A stretch of DNA of 64,000 bases. Origin: CADEDV01 sp964596345. Lineage in GTDB: Bacteria; Bacteroidota; Bacteroidia; Chitinophagales; Chitinophagaceae. Of this stretch, positions 18,065 through 27,218 are shown in pieces. Position 1 is the first letter of the stretch, and each line of letters starts with the position of its first letter. The position numbers and the translations under genes are program-made. The stretch is taken from NCBI GenBank assembly GCA_964596345.1, contig CAZQSZ010000003.1:434001-498000 (forward strand). Reading direction: 5' to 3'. Under the pieces are notes generated by a model, which saw only the letters and a program-made list of their open reading frames with translations, was not told the origin of the DNA and ran no database searches.

Positions 18065-18988
18065 TTAGTACGGGTGCATTGTCCGGGTGGACGATCCGTC
18101 GTCAAATAATTCGATCACGGCATAGGCCGGCGCAAATTCCTGGAAAGCCCCTTTCCACCAGTTGCCGGAAACAGCACCATTGCAATAATATTTGATACCG
18201 AGATAATCCACTTCGTCCTGCAGGTGAATATGGCCGCTGATACAAACTTTGATATTAGGATATTGAGCAAATAATTTCTTTAAAACCAGGAAATCACTAT
18301 GCATCAGGTTGCGCTGGATCTTCAGGTCGCCGTTGGGTTCTGTTTTGTCAAAGAATAACCCGGCGCAAATGGATAAAATAGGGATATGAGATACAAAACA
18401 AATGAACTGATCAGCGGGCACCTGTTTTAATTCCTGCTGCACCCAATCCAGTTGTTCCGGGTCCAGTTTGCCGATATAACCACCGGCAGGATTTAATTGT
18501 GTACTATCCAAAACAATGAAATGCCATTTTCCTTTGGTGAACCTGTAAAACCGTCGTGGCATATTGAAATTTTCCACCACCCACTGTTTACCGTATAGTT
18601 TATCATGCTCCGGCCTGTCTTGCTTGATAAACCAGCCCCATACATCATGGTTACCGATGCAATGGTATATGGGCAGACTGTTTTCTTTTTTTAACAGCGT
18701 ATTGAAAAGATCAAACTGTTCCTTTGTTTTTTGTTTATCCGCATCGAGTGCATCCATGATAGCATCGCCGCCGTTGATGATAAAATCAACTTTTGTTTTT
18801 AGTTGCTGGGCATGCTGAAAGGCTTTTGCCATTCCTGCTTCAGGAATGAGACCCGGCTTCAGGTGAATATCTGAAAGATGGGCAAAGCGGAGGGGTTTCT
18901 TTTTACTTGTTTCTGCAAAACTTAGCGCAGGTAATAAAGAACTCCCTGCGATGGCAGCAGAGGTTTTGAGGAACTGGCTTCTTTTCAT
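18065..18988 (-). CDS. Secreted calcineurin-like metallophosphoesterase
   Basis: A 307-residue phosphoesterase starting at 'MKRSQFLKTSAAIAG', a signal resembling a Tat-type leader (Lys-Arg in place of twin Arg) ending near 'LSFAE'. Metal-binding motifs are in order: 'HLSDIHLK' (Asp40, His42), 'NGGDAIMD' (Gly74-Asp75), 'GNHDVWG' (112-118), 'VSHIP' and 'SGHIHLQD', the last providing His ligands. This is the two-metal site of the family. The substrate is unknown (phosphomonoester, diester or nucleotide). The start 28 codons downstream of the first in-frame Met is chosen since the upstream residues overlap the gap and lack a signal. It follows the rhodanese-thioredoxin gene by 29 bases on the same strand and may be co-transcribed. 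Confidence 0.9.
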   Translation of the reverse strand: MKRSQFLKTSAAIAGSSLLPALSFAETSKKKPLRFAHLSDIHLKPGLIPEAGMAKAFQHAQQLKTKVDFIINGGDAIMDALDADKQKTKEQFDLFNTLLKKENSLPIYHCIGNHDVWGWFIKQDRPEHDKLYGKQWVVENFNMPRRFYRFTKGKWHFIVLDSTQLNPAGGYIGKLDPEQLDWVQQELKQVPADQFICFVSHIPILSICAGLFFDKTEPNGDLKIQRNLMHSDFLVLKKLFAQYPNIKVCISGHIHLQDEVDYLGIKYYCNGAVSGNWWKGAFQEFAPAYAVIELFDDGSSTRTMHPY

Positions 18989-19017
18989 ATCGAAAAGGTA
19001 GCCAAAAATCAGAAAGA

Positions 19018-19704
19018 TTATTTCAGTTGAGCGGCAAATTCTTCTTTGGTGACCAACCCGACCTTTCTCCACACTTCCTTTCCTTCTTTATAAATAATAA
19101 AAACCGGGATGGGTTCAATATGCAAGGATTTCATTACTTCTGTATGAATACCCGCATCAATTTTCAAAAAATAGAAATGAAGTGATTTGTCTTTTTTAAT
19201 TTCTTCCAGCACCGGTTCCATTTTCACACAGGGCGGGCACCAGGTGGCGCCAAAATCAACCAGCACGGTCTGGTCTTTTGGGATAGAGGCCTGGTATTCT
19301 TCTACCGTCAGTTGTTTTTCATTGCTCACACCTTCCAGTGGTTTGGCTGCCCGTTTCCAGGCATTCAGGCCACCTTCAAGCTCCACCACTTTTTTAAAAC
19401 CATTATTCCGCATCCATTCTGCAGCGGCTGCACTTCTGCCACCCACTAAACAATAAATATAGACCGGCCTGTTCTTGTCGATGTATTGCACCCTGTCAAA
19501 GAATTGCTCTTTGTCGATCCAGTTGGCCTGTAAGGAATTTTTAATATGTCCCGAGCCATACTCGCCTGCAGTTCTTACATCCAGCACCTGGGCACTGTCA
19601 GCAGTGATTCCTTTTTCAAAATCAGTCGCATTGACCTTGGAGATAGTTTGTGCCTGGCAGCTATAAAATAGGGTTGAAATAAGAATCAGGGAAACCATTT
19701 TCAT
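19018..19704 (-). CDS. Lipoprotein fusing a rhodanese and a thioredoxin domain
   Basis: A 228-residue periplasmic redox protein. Its lipoprotein signal is 'LFYSC' with lipid-acceptor Cys16. A rhodanese domain spans about 22-120 with 'DVRTAGEYGSGHI' and the active-site loop 'CLVGGRS' (Cys85). A thioredoxin domain spans about 130-228 with 'VDFGATWCPPC' (Cys156, Cys159) and the cis-Pro strand 'EPIPVFIIY'. Family knowledge: rhodaneses transfer sulfane sulfur and thioredoxins reduce disulfides or persulfides, so the fusion could move or release sulfur or reduce a persulfide formed on Cys85. That coupling is inference. A TAnnTTTG-like element lies 17 bases upstream of the ATG. It is followed by the metallophosphoesterase gene on the same strand. 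Confidence 0.9.
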   Translation of the reverse strand: MKMVSLILISTLFYSCQAQTISKVNATDFEKGITADSAQVLDVRTAGEYGSGHIKNSLQANWIDKEQFFDRVQYIDKNRPVYIYCLVGGRSAAAAEWMRNNGFKKVVELEGGLNAWKRAAKPLEGVSNEKQLTVEEYQASIPKDQTVLVDFGATWCPPCVKMEPVLEEIKKDKSLHFYFLKIDAGIHTEVMKSLHIEPIPVFIIYKEGKEVWRKVGLVTKEEFAAQLK

Positions 19705-19720
19705 GTACAGATATTTTTTG

Positions 19721-19728
19721 CAAATGTA
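19721..19728 (-). promoter_or_regulatory. Probable -7 promoter element (TACATTTG)
   Basis: Reads TACATTTG on the minus strand, matching TAnnTTTG, 16 bases before the ATG of the rhodanese-thioredoxin gene, a good distance for a short leader. No TTTG box is seen about 20 bases further upstream. Confidence 0.4.
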
Positions 19729-19826
19729 AGATTTACAGTAGTAGCCTCAGCAGGCTGGGATGGGGATACCGCTTTGCCGCTGTTCCGCAAATAAGTCTTA
19801 TTTTAGTGACTTCAATAACTACCTAT

Positions 19827-21509
19827 ATGAGAAAAATCCTTGCTTCCCTTTTGCTGCTGGGTTTGGTAATCGTGGCTTGTCAGAAGGAAAACAGTTTTGA
19901 ATCCGGCAATCAACCCTCTGAAGGCCTTCTGCAAAGTGATATTAATGGTGACTGCCTGCCCAAAAATGTGGTGGGTACTTATGTGCAGGGAACAGCTTTG
20001 AACGGTAATACAGAATATATTGAAGTGACGGTGGACGTAACAGCTACGGGTAGCTACACTGTTTTTTCCGATACTGTTAATGGTGTTTATTTCCGGTTAT
20101 CCGGCACTTTTACTACTGCTGGTAACAATGTGGTCAAATTGCGGGGCAATGGAACACCGGCCACAACCGGCACCTTCAATTTCAGGATACAATATGACGG
20201 ACAGGAATGTTTTGTTCCGGTAACTTTTTTACCGGTAGGTAGTGGCGGACCTGCTGTATTCGGGTTAAGTGGCACCGGTGCTAATTGTGCAGGAGCCACC
20301 GTTGTCGGCACTTACACATTAGGAGTAGCCTTGGGAGGTACGCATAGCGTTACCGTGAATGTGAATGTAACCACGATCGGAACTTATTCCATCAGCACCA
20401 CGTTCCAGGGAATGACTTTCCAGGCAAGCGGGGCTTTTATCACTACAGGACCGCAAACAGTTGTATTATTTGGTAGCGGCACACCGACTACGGCAGGGGT
20501 GAACACGGTTCCGGTTACCATCGGCACTAATCTCTGTTCATTTGATATTACAGTTGGAAATGCCGGCACCGGCACCCTGGCCGGGGCACCGGGTGGTTGC
20601 ACACCGGTAACACCGGCCGGTACTTACACCGTGGGTACAGCACTTACTGTCGGAAATAATGTGCAGATTCAGGTAAACGTTGCCACCGTTGGTACGTACA
20701 CGATCAGCACCAATACGGTTACTGGTTTTAGTTTTACCGCCACCGGAACTTTCCCGGCCACCGGTATTCAAAATATTACGTTGATAGGAAGCGGTACACC
20801 CACTACAGCAGGTAACCAGGTGTTCACGGTTACTTTTGGCACCAGCAGCTGCACATTTACCATCCCGGTGGTAGCGGCTCCTGCGATCATTGATTATTTC
20901 CCCAGGACAACGAATAGCAACTGGAGTTATGAAATTGATGACGATGCAAATGATTCCCTGTTCCGCAGGGTAATAGCGAATACACATAGTGCTCTCGGCA
21001 ATTCCTATAATATCTTCATGATCACTGATAATATTGCCACCGGGTTTGATTCTTCCGGGTATTACCGTAAATCAGGAAATGATTACCTGGAATTTGTAGA
21101 TATCGGTGCTTTTATCGGTTATGATAATCCGCAGTGGAAAGAATACATTTTTCTAAAAGATGCAGCAGCCGGCACCAACTGGAAGAGTACCGCACATCCG
21201 GGTACTGTAACTGTTCCGCCGAATCCAACATTTTCTATTACGCTTCGTTTCAGCTATACCATTTTACAAAAAGATGTTCCCCTTTCATTTACGACTTCTA
21301 CAGGGACGATGAATTTTTCGAATGTTATTGTGGTAGAAGAGAAATACGAACAGGAAGTTGCTCCCGGGGTTTGGCAGGATGTTACATCACTGGTGGGTTC
21401 AGGGAAAAGTTATTATGCAAGAAATATAGGACTGGTTAAATTTGAATTTTTTGATGAAACAGGTACGCTGGCATTTCAGCAGGAATTGCGCAGATACCAG
21501 GTATTCTGA
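19827..21509 (+). CDS. Lipoprotein with three tandem Cys-bounded repeats
   Basis: A 560-residue surface or periplasmic lipoprotein; lipobox 'VIVAC' with Cys18 and a short linker. Residues about 43-345 are three repeats of about 105 residues, each opening with a Cys (43, 154, 258), a 'VGTYT.G.AL' or 'AGTYTVGTAL' motif, a 'GTYSI/YTI' strand, 'GNGTP/GSGTP' and closing with a Cys (128, 237, 342). The Cys pairs are 83-85 residues apart, so each repeat probably forms a disulfide-closed beta-sandwich. A non-repeated C-terminal domain (about 350-560) with Asp-rich 'YEIDDDANDS' follows. No catalytic motif. The start is the ATG of 'MRKIL'; an in-frame GTG seven codons upstream is less likely. A good terminator follows. 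Confidence 0.8.
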   Translation: MRKILASLLLLGLVIVACQKENSFESGNQPSEGLLQSDINGDCLPKNVVGTYVQGTALNGNTEYIEVTVDVTATGSYTVFSDTVNGVYFRLSGTFTTAGNNVVKLRGNGTPATTGTFNFRIQYDGQECFVPVTFLPVGSGGPAVFGLSGTGANCAGATVVGTYTLGVALGGTHSVTVNVNVTTIGTYSISTTFQGMTFQASGAFITTGPQTVVLFGSGTPTTAGVNTVPVTIGTNLCSFDITVGNAGTGTLAGAPGGCTPVTPAGTYTVGTALTVGNNVQIQVNVATVGTYTISTNTVTGFSFTATGTFPATGIQNITLIGSGTPTTAGNQVFTVTFGTSSCTFTIPVVAAPAIIDYFPRTTNSNWSYEIDDDANDSLFRRVIANTHSALGNSYNIFMITDNIATGFDSSGYYRKSGNDYLEFVDIGAFIGYDNPQWKEYIFLKDAAAGTNWKSTAHPGTVTVPPNPTFSITLRFSYTILQKDVPLSFTTSTGTMNFSNVIVVEEKYEQEVAPGVWQDVTSLVGSGKSYYARNIGLVKFEFFDETGTLAFQQELRRYQVF

Positions 21510-21531
21510 TAATAGGAGTAAAAAATTATGC

Positions 21532-21564
21532 AAGGCTGTCTCAAAGTAGGAGGCGGCCTTTTTA
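21532..21564 (+). terminator. Intrinsic terminator of the triple-repeat lipoprotein gene
   Basis: AAGGCTGTCTC pairs with GAGGCGGCCTT (two G-T pairs, seven-base loop) and is followed directly by TTT. Starts 22 bases after the stop. Confidence 0.75.
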
Positions 21565-21697
21565 CTTCTTATAGATTTTCATCGGAGGCTATTGGCTAAA
21601 GAAACCCGATTTAGATTCGGGACAATAAACAGGATTTGATTACATTGTTGTTGGAAATAGTGAATGCCTTCCCTGTACTAATTTTTAATGCTGTTAT

Positions 21698-22780
21698 ATG
21701 AATAGGATCAATCGCCGTTTAGTTGCCCTGTTAGTTATTGTCTTTATCCTAACGTTTACAACCGCTGCACAAAAAGAAAGAACTGTATGGAGCAAAGAGA
21801 AAGCCAATGCCTGGTATGCTAAACTTCCGTGGATGGCCGGTGCTGATTTTTTGCCTAGCACTGCCATCAACCAACTGGAAATGTGGCAGGCTGAGTCTTT
21901 TGATTCTGTCACTATTGACCGGGAGCTTGGCTTTGCACAAGGTATCGGCATGAATGTTATGCGGGTTTATCTTCACCATTTGGTATGGCAGGCCGATCAG
22001 GCAGGGTTCAAAAAAAGAATGAATACCTATCTATCCATTGCCGGTAAACATGGCATCACGACCATTTTTGTTTTCTTCGATGATTGCTGGAATGAGACCT
22101 ATGCACCGGGCAAACAACCATTGCCCAAACCGGGTATTCATAATTCAGGCTGGGTAAGAGACCCGGGAAAATTAATGGACATGGATCTGTCAGCCGCCGT
22201 TATGCTGGAGAAATATGTAAAAGATATACTGGCTGCTTTTAAAAAAGATAAACGTATTTTATTATGGGACCTGTACAATGAGCCCGGCAATTCAGGCTAT
22301 GGCAATAAAAGTATGCCGCTGCTGCAAAAAGCTTTTTCATGGGGAAGAACGATCAATCCTGACCAGCCACTGTCTGCCGGTGTATGGGACCTGCGGTTAA
22401 AAGAACTGAACCAGTTTCAGTTAGAAAATTCAGATGTGATTACCTATCACAACTACATGAATGAAAAAGAACACCTGAAGTGGATCGATTCATTTTTGGT
22501 TCAAACCGGGAAGCCGCTGATCTGTACTGAATATATGGCAAGAACAAGGGACAGCAGGTTTGATAACATCATGCCAATGCTCAAGGAACGAAAAATTGCT
22601 GCCATCAACTGGGGCCTTGTGGCGGGCAAAAGCAATACGATCTACGCATGGGATACTCCTATACCCGATGGCAGTGAGCCTAAAATATGGTTTCATGATA
22701 TTTTTCGCAAAGATGGAACTCCTTACAGCGAAGAAGAAGTCAGGCTTATAAAATCGCTGACAGGGAAAGGAGATAATTAA
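21698..22780 (+). CDS. Secreted glycoside hydrolase, GH5-like (clan A)
   Basis: A 360-residue secreted (beta/alpha)8 glycosidase. The signal peptide ends near 'TTAAQ' (residue 25). The acid/base motif 'DLYNEP' carries Glu195 and the nucleophile strand 'LICTEYM' carries Glu278, the usual two Glu at strands 4 and 7 of clan GH-A. Supporting clan features are 'GMNVMRVYLHH', 'TIFVFFDDCWN' and 'INWGLVAGKSNT' (strand 8 Trp). The Asp/Trp-rich middle and the C-terminal 'PKIWFHDIFRKDGTPY' resemble the mannanase/beta-glycosidase-type sequences of Bacteroidota. The precise substrate (cellulose, mannan, glucosyl ceramide) cannot be told. It stands alone, without a SusC/D pair beside it. Confidence 0.85.
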   Translation: MNRINRRLVALLVIVFILTFTTAAQKERTVWSKEKANAWYAKLPWMAGADFLPSTAINQLEMWQAESFDSVTIDRELGFAQGIGMNVMRVYLHHLVWQADQAGFKKRMNTYLSIAGKHGITTIFVFFDDCWNETYAPGKQPLPKPGIHNSGWVRDPGKLMDMDLSAAVMLEKYVKDILAAFKKDKRILLWDLYNEPGNSGYGNKSMPLLQKAFSWGRTINPDQPLSAGVWDLRLKELNQFQLENSDVITYHNYMNEKEHLKWIDSFLVQTGKPLICTEYMARTRDSRFDNIMPMLKERKIAAINWGLVAGKSNTIYAWDTPIPDGSEPKIWFHDIFRKDGTPYSEEEVRLIKSLTGKGDN

Positions 22781-22815
22781 AACCATTCACCTGTCAAACT
22801 GCCTTTAAAACCTCA

Positions 22816-23187
22816 TCACCTGTTAACAGGAGGCTTGCTGTTTCGTATTACTGGTGGTTTAACCACTGCGACACTGCCATATCTTTCCAGCATAATAGCT
22901 TTATACTGTGGCGTAGTAGCCAGGTTGGGCATATTGTAGTTGCACTTACTGAGATCGGGAATAATACAGGGCATTTGTCCCACAATACTATCCTTACCGG
23001 TTGAAAAACTTTTAAAACCAAAACTGTTGACTCCCTTGAACTGAACTTTGCCATCGTAAACAAATACCGAATCATTACTCCATTTCATTTTGTTCAGGCT
23101 GTATTTATTGATATCCGTAACTCCATCGGTTTGTGCAACAGCTATGGAAGCAGCCAGCAGGCAGAGTGGTAAGAATAATTTTTTCAT
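22816..23187 (-). CDS. Small secreted protein, unknown function
   Basis: A 123-residue protein starting at 'MKKLFLPLCLL', with a Sec signal peptide ending at 'AVAQT'. The mature part is beta-type ('VFVYDGKVQFKGVNSFGF') with two Cys and a Pro/Lys tail. No domain is recognised. It shares a strand with pgi but a terminator lies between them. Confidence 0.55.
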   Translation of the reverse strand: MKKLFLPLCLLAASIAVAQTDGVTDINKYSLNKMKWSNDSVFVYDGKVQFKGVNSFGFKSFSTGKDSIVGQMPCIIPDLSKCNYNMPNLATTPQYKAIMLERYGSVAVVKPPVIRNSKPPVNR

Positions 23188-23215
23188 AAGCAAAATATAA
23201 GGTCTTTAAAGTTAT

Positions 23216-23257
23216 AAAAAAAGCCTGAACAGGTTTCCCGGTCCAGGCTTTTTATTT
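23216..23257 (-). terminator. Intrinsic terminator downstream of pgi
   Basis: AAAAAGCCTG and CAGGCTTTTT form a ten-base stem; on the minus strand the hairpin is followed by seven T residues. It separates pgi from the small secreted protein gene. The plus-strand side also ends in T residues, so it could work in both directions. Confidence 0.8.
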
Positions 23258-23271
23258 TACAATGGTATGCT

Positions 23272-24930
23272 CTATTTTTTAGTTCTCACCTGTTTCCAGT
23301 GGTTGATCAGCCCGTTGGTGGAAGAATCATGACTGGTAACCGTTTCTTTGGTCACTAACTCCGGAAGTATCTTGTTCGCCAATTGCTTACCCAATTCCAC
23401 TCCCCACTGGTCGAAGCTGTAAATATTCCAGAGGATGCCCTGCACAAATATTTTATGTTCATATAAAGCGATCAGCTCTCCCAAAGTATAGGGTGTGATC
23501 TTTTTAATAAGGAATGAATTGGTGGGCCGGTTACCGGTAAATACTTTATAAGGCAGGAGACGGGTAATATCTTCATTGCTTAAGCCTGCTTTCTCTAATT
23601 CTTTCCCGGCTTCTTCTTCTGTTTTGCCATTCATTAATGCTTCTGTCTGGGCAAAGAAATTGCTCAGCAGTTTTACATGATGATCACCAATAGGATTATG
23701 TGTTTGTACAGGAGCAATAAAATCACAGGGAATAAGTGGTGTGCCCTGGTGTATCAGCTGGTAAAAAGCATGCTGCCCGTTGGTGCCCGGCTCTCCCCAG
23801 ATGATGGGGCCGGTGGCATATTCAACCGCTTCGCCGTTGCGGTCAATACTCTTCCCGTTGCTTTCCATATTTCCCTGCTGGAAGTAAGCAGCAAAACGAT
23901 GGAGATACTGATCATAAGGAAGAATAGCTTCGCTTTGTGTGCCGAAGAAATTCGTGTACCATAAACCGATCAGGGCCATCAGCACCGGGACATTTTTTTC
24001 AAAGGATGTATCCCTGAAATGTTTGTCGGTATCGTGGGCGCCTTTCAACAGTTGTTCAAAATTCTTATAGCCGATCGTCAGTGCAATGGAAAGACCGATA
24101 GCACTCCATAAGGAATAGCGGCCACCCACCCAATCCCAGAATTCAAACATGTTGTTTTTATCAATACCAAATTTCACCACTTCAGTTTCATTGGTACTGA
24201 GGGCCACAAAATGTTTGGCGATGTGTTTTTCGTTCTTTGCTTTTTTCAGGAACCATTCTCTTGCCGTATGGGCATTGGTCATGGTTTCCTGGGTGGTAAA
24301 AGTTTTGGAAGCGATCAGGAATAATGTTCGTTCAGGATTTACTTTCTTTAAGGTTTCTGCAATATGAGTTCCATCCACGTTGGAGACAAAAAAGGTTTCG
24401 ATATCATCCACCGTATAAGGTTTTAATGCTTCGGTAACCATCAAAGGACCCAGGTCACTGCCACCAATACCTATATTGACGATGTACTTGATCCGCTTGT
24501 TGGTATAACCCCTGTGCTTGCCGGAATGAACGGCTTCGCAAAAGCTTTTCATTTTCTTCAGCACTTTACGTACCAGCGGCATCACATCACTGCCTTCGGC
24601 AAAAACAGGATCTTTGGAAAAATTTCTCAGCGCAGTATGTAAAACGGCACGGCCTTCTGTGGCATTGATCTTATCACCCGCAAACATAGCATTGATAGCG
24701 TCTTTCAGTTTGCAATCATTAGCCAGTTGCAATAATAAATCCAGCGTTTTACCGGTAATGATATTCTTGGAGTAATCGAAGAGGATATCGCCTTTTTGAA
24801 GGGACAGTTTTTCAAAACGATTAGTGTCTTCTTTGAACAGTTCCCGCAGCTGCTTTTCTTTTATTTCGTGGTAATGAGCATGTAATTGTTGCCAGGCAGG
24901 TACAGAAGCAGGGTTTATCTTAGGTAACAT
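23272..24930 (-). CDS. pgi: Glucose-6-phosphate isomerase
   Basis: A full-length 552-residue phosphoglucose isomerase, converting glucose 6-phosphate and fructose 6-phosphate in glycolysis and gluconeogenesis. Family signatures present: 'NIGIGGSDLGPLMV' (about 151-164), 'ASKTFTTQETMTNA' and 'GGRYSLWSAIGL' (about 268-279), the active-site Glu in 'GEPGTNGQHAFYQ', and the C-terminal 'VELGKQLA' with the catalytic Lys region. The length is normal. It lies 3 bases downstream of the threonine aldolase stop, so the two probably form one transcript. Confidence 0.97.
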   Translation of the reverse strand: MLPKINPASVPAWQQLHAHYHEIKEKQLRELFKEDTNRFEKLSLQKGDILFDYSKNIITGKTLDLLLQLANDCKLKDAINAMFAGDKINATEGRAVLHTALRNFSKDPVFAEGSDVMPLVRKVLKKMKSFCEAVHSGKHRGYTNKRIKYIVNIGIGGSDLGPLMVTEALKPYTVDDIETFFVSNVDGTHIAETLKKVNPERTLFLIASKTFTTQETMTNAHTAREWFLKKAKNEKHIAKHFVALSTNETEVVKFGIDKNNMFEFWDWVGGRYSLWSAIGLSIALTIGYKNFEQLLKGAHDTDKHFRDTSFEKNVPVLMALIGLWYTNFFGTQSEAILPYDQYLHRFAAYFQQGNMESNGKSIDRNGEAVEYATGPIIWGEPGTNGQHAFYQLIHQGTPLIPCDFIAPVQTHNPIGDHHVKLLSNFFAQTEALMNGKTEEEAGKELEKAGLSNEDITRLLPYKVFTGNRPTNSFLIKKITPYTLGELIALYEHKIFVQGILWNIYSFDQWGVELGKQLANKILPELVTKETVTSHDSSTNGLINHWKQVRTKK

Positions 24931-24933
24931 ATA

Positions 24934-25950
24934 TTATAGTTGATTAAAACGTTCTATGGTTGTTGCGGTCATTTCTTTGGTAATATCAAGATGGGTGACG
25001 AGCCTTACCCTGTTTGGCGCAATTGCATAACCGAGGATATTATGCTCTTTCAGTTTAGCCACTAATCCGGGTGCTGACATTCCATCGTTCAGTTCGAAGA
25101 TGATAATATTGGTCTCAACAGGCAGCACCATTTTTACAAAACCTTTCTTTGCAATAGCTTCGCTGATCTGTTGTGCATGCAAATGATCTTCTGCCAGGCG
25201 TTGTATATTATTTTCTAAGGCATAGATGCCTGCTGCGGCAATAAAGCCGGCCTGCCGCATGCCGCCACCAAATACTTTCCGGATCCTCCTGGCTTTTTTG
25301 ATAAATTCTTTTGTGCCCAGCAATACACTGCCAACAGGACAGCCCAAACTTTTACTGAAACAAATGGAGATGCTGTCAAATACTTCCCCGTATTGTTTTG
25401 GGGTTTCATTCTTTGCCACCAGGGCATTCCATAAACGGGCTCCATCCAAATGAAAACCAAGTTTGTTTTCTGTGCAAAGGGCTTTTATTTTTTTGATCTC
25501 TTCAAAATCATAGCAGCTGCCGCCACCACGGTTGCTGGTATTCTCCAGGCAGATCAAACTTGTATTGGCCCGGTGTACATCGTCAGGATTGATAGCTGCT
25601 TTTGCCTGGGCTGCGGTAAACCGGCCCCGGTCTCCCTGCATCAATTTGACAGACGCTCCGGAGTTAAAAGCAATACCACCTCCTTCGTATTGATAAATAT
25701 GAGCATTTTCATCGCAGATCACTTCATCGCCGGGTTGTGTATGGCATTTAATGGCGATTTGGTTGGTCATGGTACCGGAGGGGCAAAAGAGCCCCGCTTC
25801 CATTCCAAACAGGGAGGCTGACCTGTTTTCCAGTTCATTGATAGAGGGGTCTTCGCCAAAAACATCATCACCAACTTTTGCTTTCATCATGGCCCCGAGC
25901 ATGGCCGGGGAGGGTTGGGTCACTGTGTCCGATCTGAAATCAATCAGCAT
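24934..25950 (-). CDS. ltaE: Low-specificity L-threonine aldolase
   Basis: PLP-dependent aldolase (338 residues) that splits threonine or allo-threonine into glycine and acetaldehyde. It opens with the family's 'DFRSDTVTQPSPAML', has 'GDDVFGEDPSINELE', 'PSGTMTNQIAI', 'HLDGARLWNA' (Asp binding the PLP nitrogen, about residue 170) and the PLP Lys in 'SISICFSKSLGCPVG' (about residue 200). The start at 'MLIDFRS' is chosen over a Met 16 codons upstream because it gives the family length. It diverges from the histidine kinase gene and probably shares a transcript with pgi. Confidence 0.93.
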   Translation of the reverse strand: MLIDFRSDTVTQPSPAMLGAMMKAKVGDDVFGEDPSINELENRSASLFGMEAGLFCPSGTMTNQIAIKCHTQPGDEVICDENAHIYQYEGGGIAFNSGASVKLMQGDRGRFTAAQAKAAINPDDVHRANTSLICLENTSNRGGGSCYDFEEIKKIKALCTENKLGFHLDGARLWNALVAKNETPKQYGEVFDSISICFSKSLGCPVGSVLLGTKEFIKKARRIRKVFGGGMRQAGFIAAAGIYALENNIQRLAEDHLHAQQISEAIAKKGFVKMVLPVETNIIIFELNDGMSAPGLVAKLKEHNILGYAIAPNRVRLVTHLDITKEMTATTIERFNQL

Positions 25951-26051
25951 GCTGCGAATTTTCTGCAAGATAATCAGTTCACGCCTGAAAACAGCCATTT
26001 TGCGAAGCGGGAAGCCGGTCTTCTGCTTCTTTTCTTAAATTGCCTGCCTGT

Positions 26052-27218
26052 ATGAGAGAACCATCTACGCTGGAATATGTCTTGCTGATTTTCTTCAGCC
26101 TCCTCTTTGCTGTGGCAGGCCTGTATGTGCTGACGCAATTCTCCCGGATGTTCAAACAATCCATCAAAAATGAATTGCTGCGCAAGAACGTGGTGGCCTG
26201 GCTTGCTATTTTATGTATTTCCAATGCCATGGTGCCCATGTCGGGCGGTTTTTTTTATATGCTGGCTAAATGGGGTTGGCTGTGGTCGGTATTTGTCCAG
26301 TTGATTTCCGTGACCATAACAACCCTGCTTGTCTTTAATGCGGTACGATATATTGCTGAAAACAGGCGGTTGCAGCAAATGGGTTTTATTAAACACAACC
26401 TGCTGATCGTAATCACCCTGATCGTTACCACGATTCTCATCAATATTCCGTTTGCTTATCATTTGTACGGCAGCAACGCTCCTTACCTGAAATATGTAAT
26501 CCTTAATAGTGTGTACCTGGCCGGTGCCACCGGGCTCATCTATTCGGTCATCAGTTATCTTGATATTGAACGAAAGCGAAAGTTTGATGCCAAGGAACTC
26601 GAGTTAAGCCGGATGCGGGAATCAAAAGCCAAAGCAGAGCTGGATGCACTGCATTCAAAAGTGAATCCTCACTTTTTATACAATGCGCTTAATTCTATTG
26701 CCGATCTCTCCATGACAGATGGAAAGAAAGCCAGGAAAATGACCATTGCACTCGCAGATCTTTTCCGCTATAGCATCAACTACAGCCAGAATAATTTTTC
26801 TACCGTGAATGAGGAAGTGGCGATGACCGAAGTGTACCTGCAGATTGAAAAGATCAGGTTCGAGGACCAGTTAAATTATACGGTGAATGTGGCCGATGAT
26901 ATGGGACATTACCTGGTGCCTAGATTTGTACTCCAGCCATTGGTGGAAAATGCGGTAAAGCATGGTTTAAAAGTAACCGGCGAAATGACCGAGATCGTTC
27001 TTACCGTAAAGAAAGGGGAAAGAGGGATGCTGATCACTATTGCGGATAACGGACCTGCATTTCCCGAGGAATTAATGCCGGGATATGGAGTGAAGAGTGT
27101 GTACGATAAGCTGGATCTTCTTTTCCCAGGCCAGTATGAAATACATTTCAGTAACCAGCCGGTCAAGCAAGTCGCTATACATATTCATAAACTGATGAAA
27201 AATGAGCCCCTTGTATAA
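26052..27218 (+). CDS. LytS/YehU-type sensor histidine kinase
   Basis: A 388-residue membrane sensor kinase. The N-terminal half has five or so hydrophobic segments (about 10-30, 47-70, 78-98, 115-135, 146-168) and no large extracytoplasmic domain, so the signal may be sensed in or near the membrane. The kinase core carries the 'LHSKVNPHFLYNALNS' motif with phospho-acceptor His207, N-box 'LVENAVKHG' and G-box 'DNGPAFP...GYGVKSV', the pattern of the His_kinase (PF06580) family. The stop overlaps the start of the partner regulator by 17 bases, so they are translated together. The ATG at 26052 is preferred to a TTG four codons upstream. Confidence 0.94.
   Translation: MREPSTLEYVLLIFFSLLFAVAGLYVLTQFSRMFKQSIKNELLRKNVVAWLAILCISNAMVPMSGGFFYMLAKWGWLWSVFVQLISVTITTLLVFNAVRYIAENRRLQQMGFIKHNLLIVITLIVTTILINIPFAYHLYGSNAPYLKYVILNSVYLAGATGLIYSVISYLDIERKRKFDAKELELSRMRESKAKAELDALHSKVNPHFLYNALNSIADLSMTDGKKARKMTIALADLFRYSINYSQNNFSTVNEEVAMTEVYLQIEKIRFEDQLNYTVNVADDMGHYLVPRFVLQPLVENAVKHGLKVTGEMTEIVLTVKKGERGMLITIADNGPAFPEELMPGYGVKSVYDKLDLLFPGQYEIHFSNQPVKQVAIHIHKLMKNEPLV

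Noticed and set aside
25450..25821. Antisense 123-codon frame over threonine aldolase
   Set aside because: Lies within the conserved aldolase core on the other strand; no domain.
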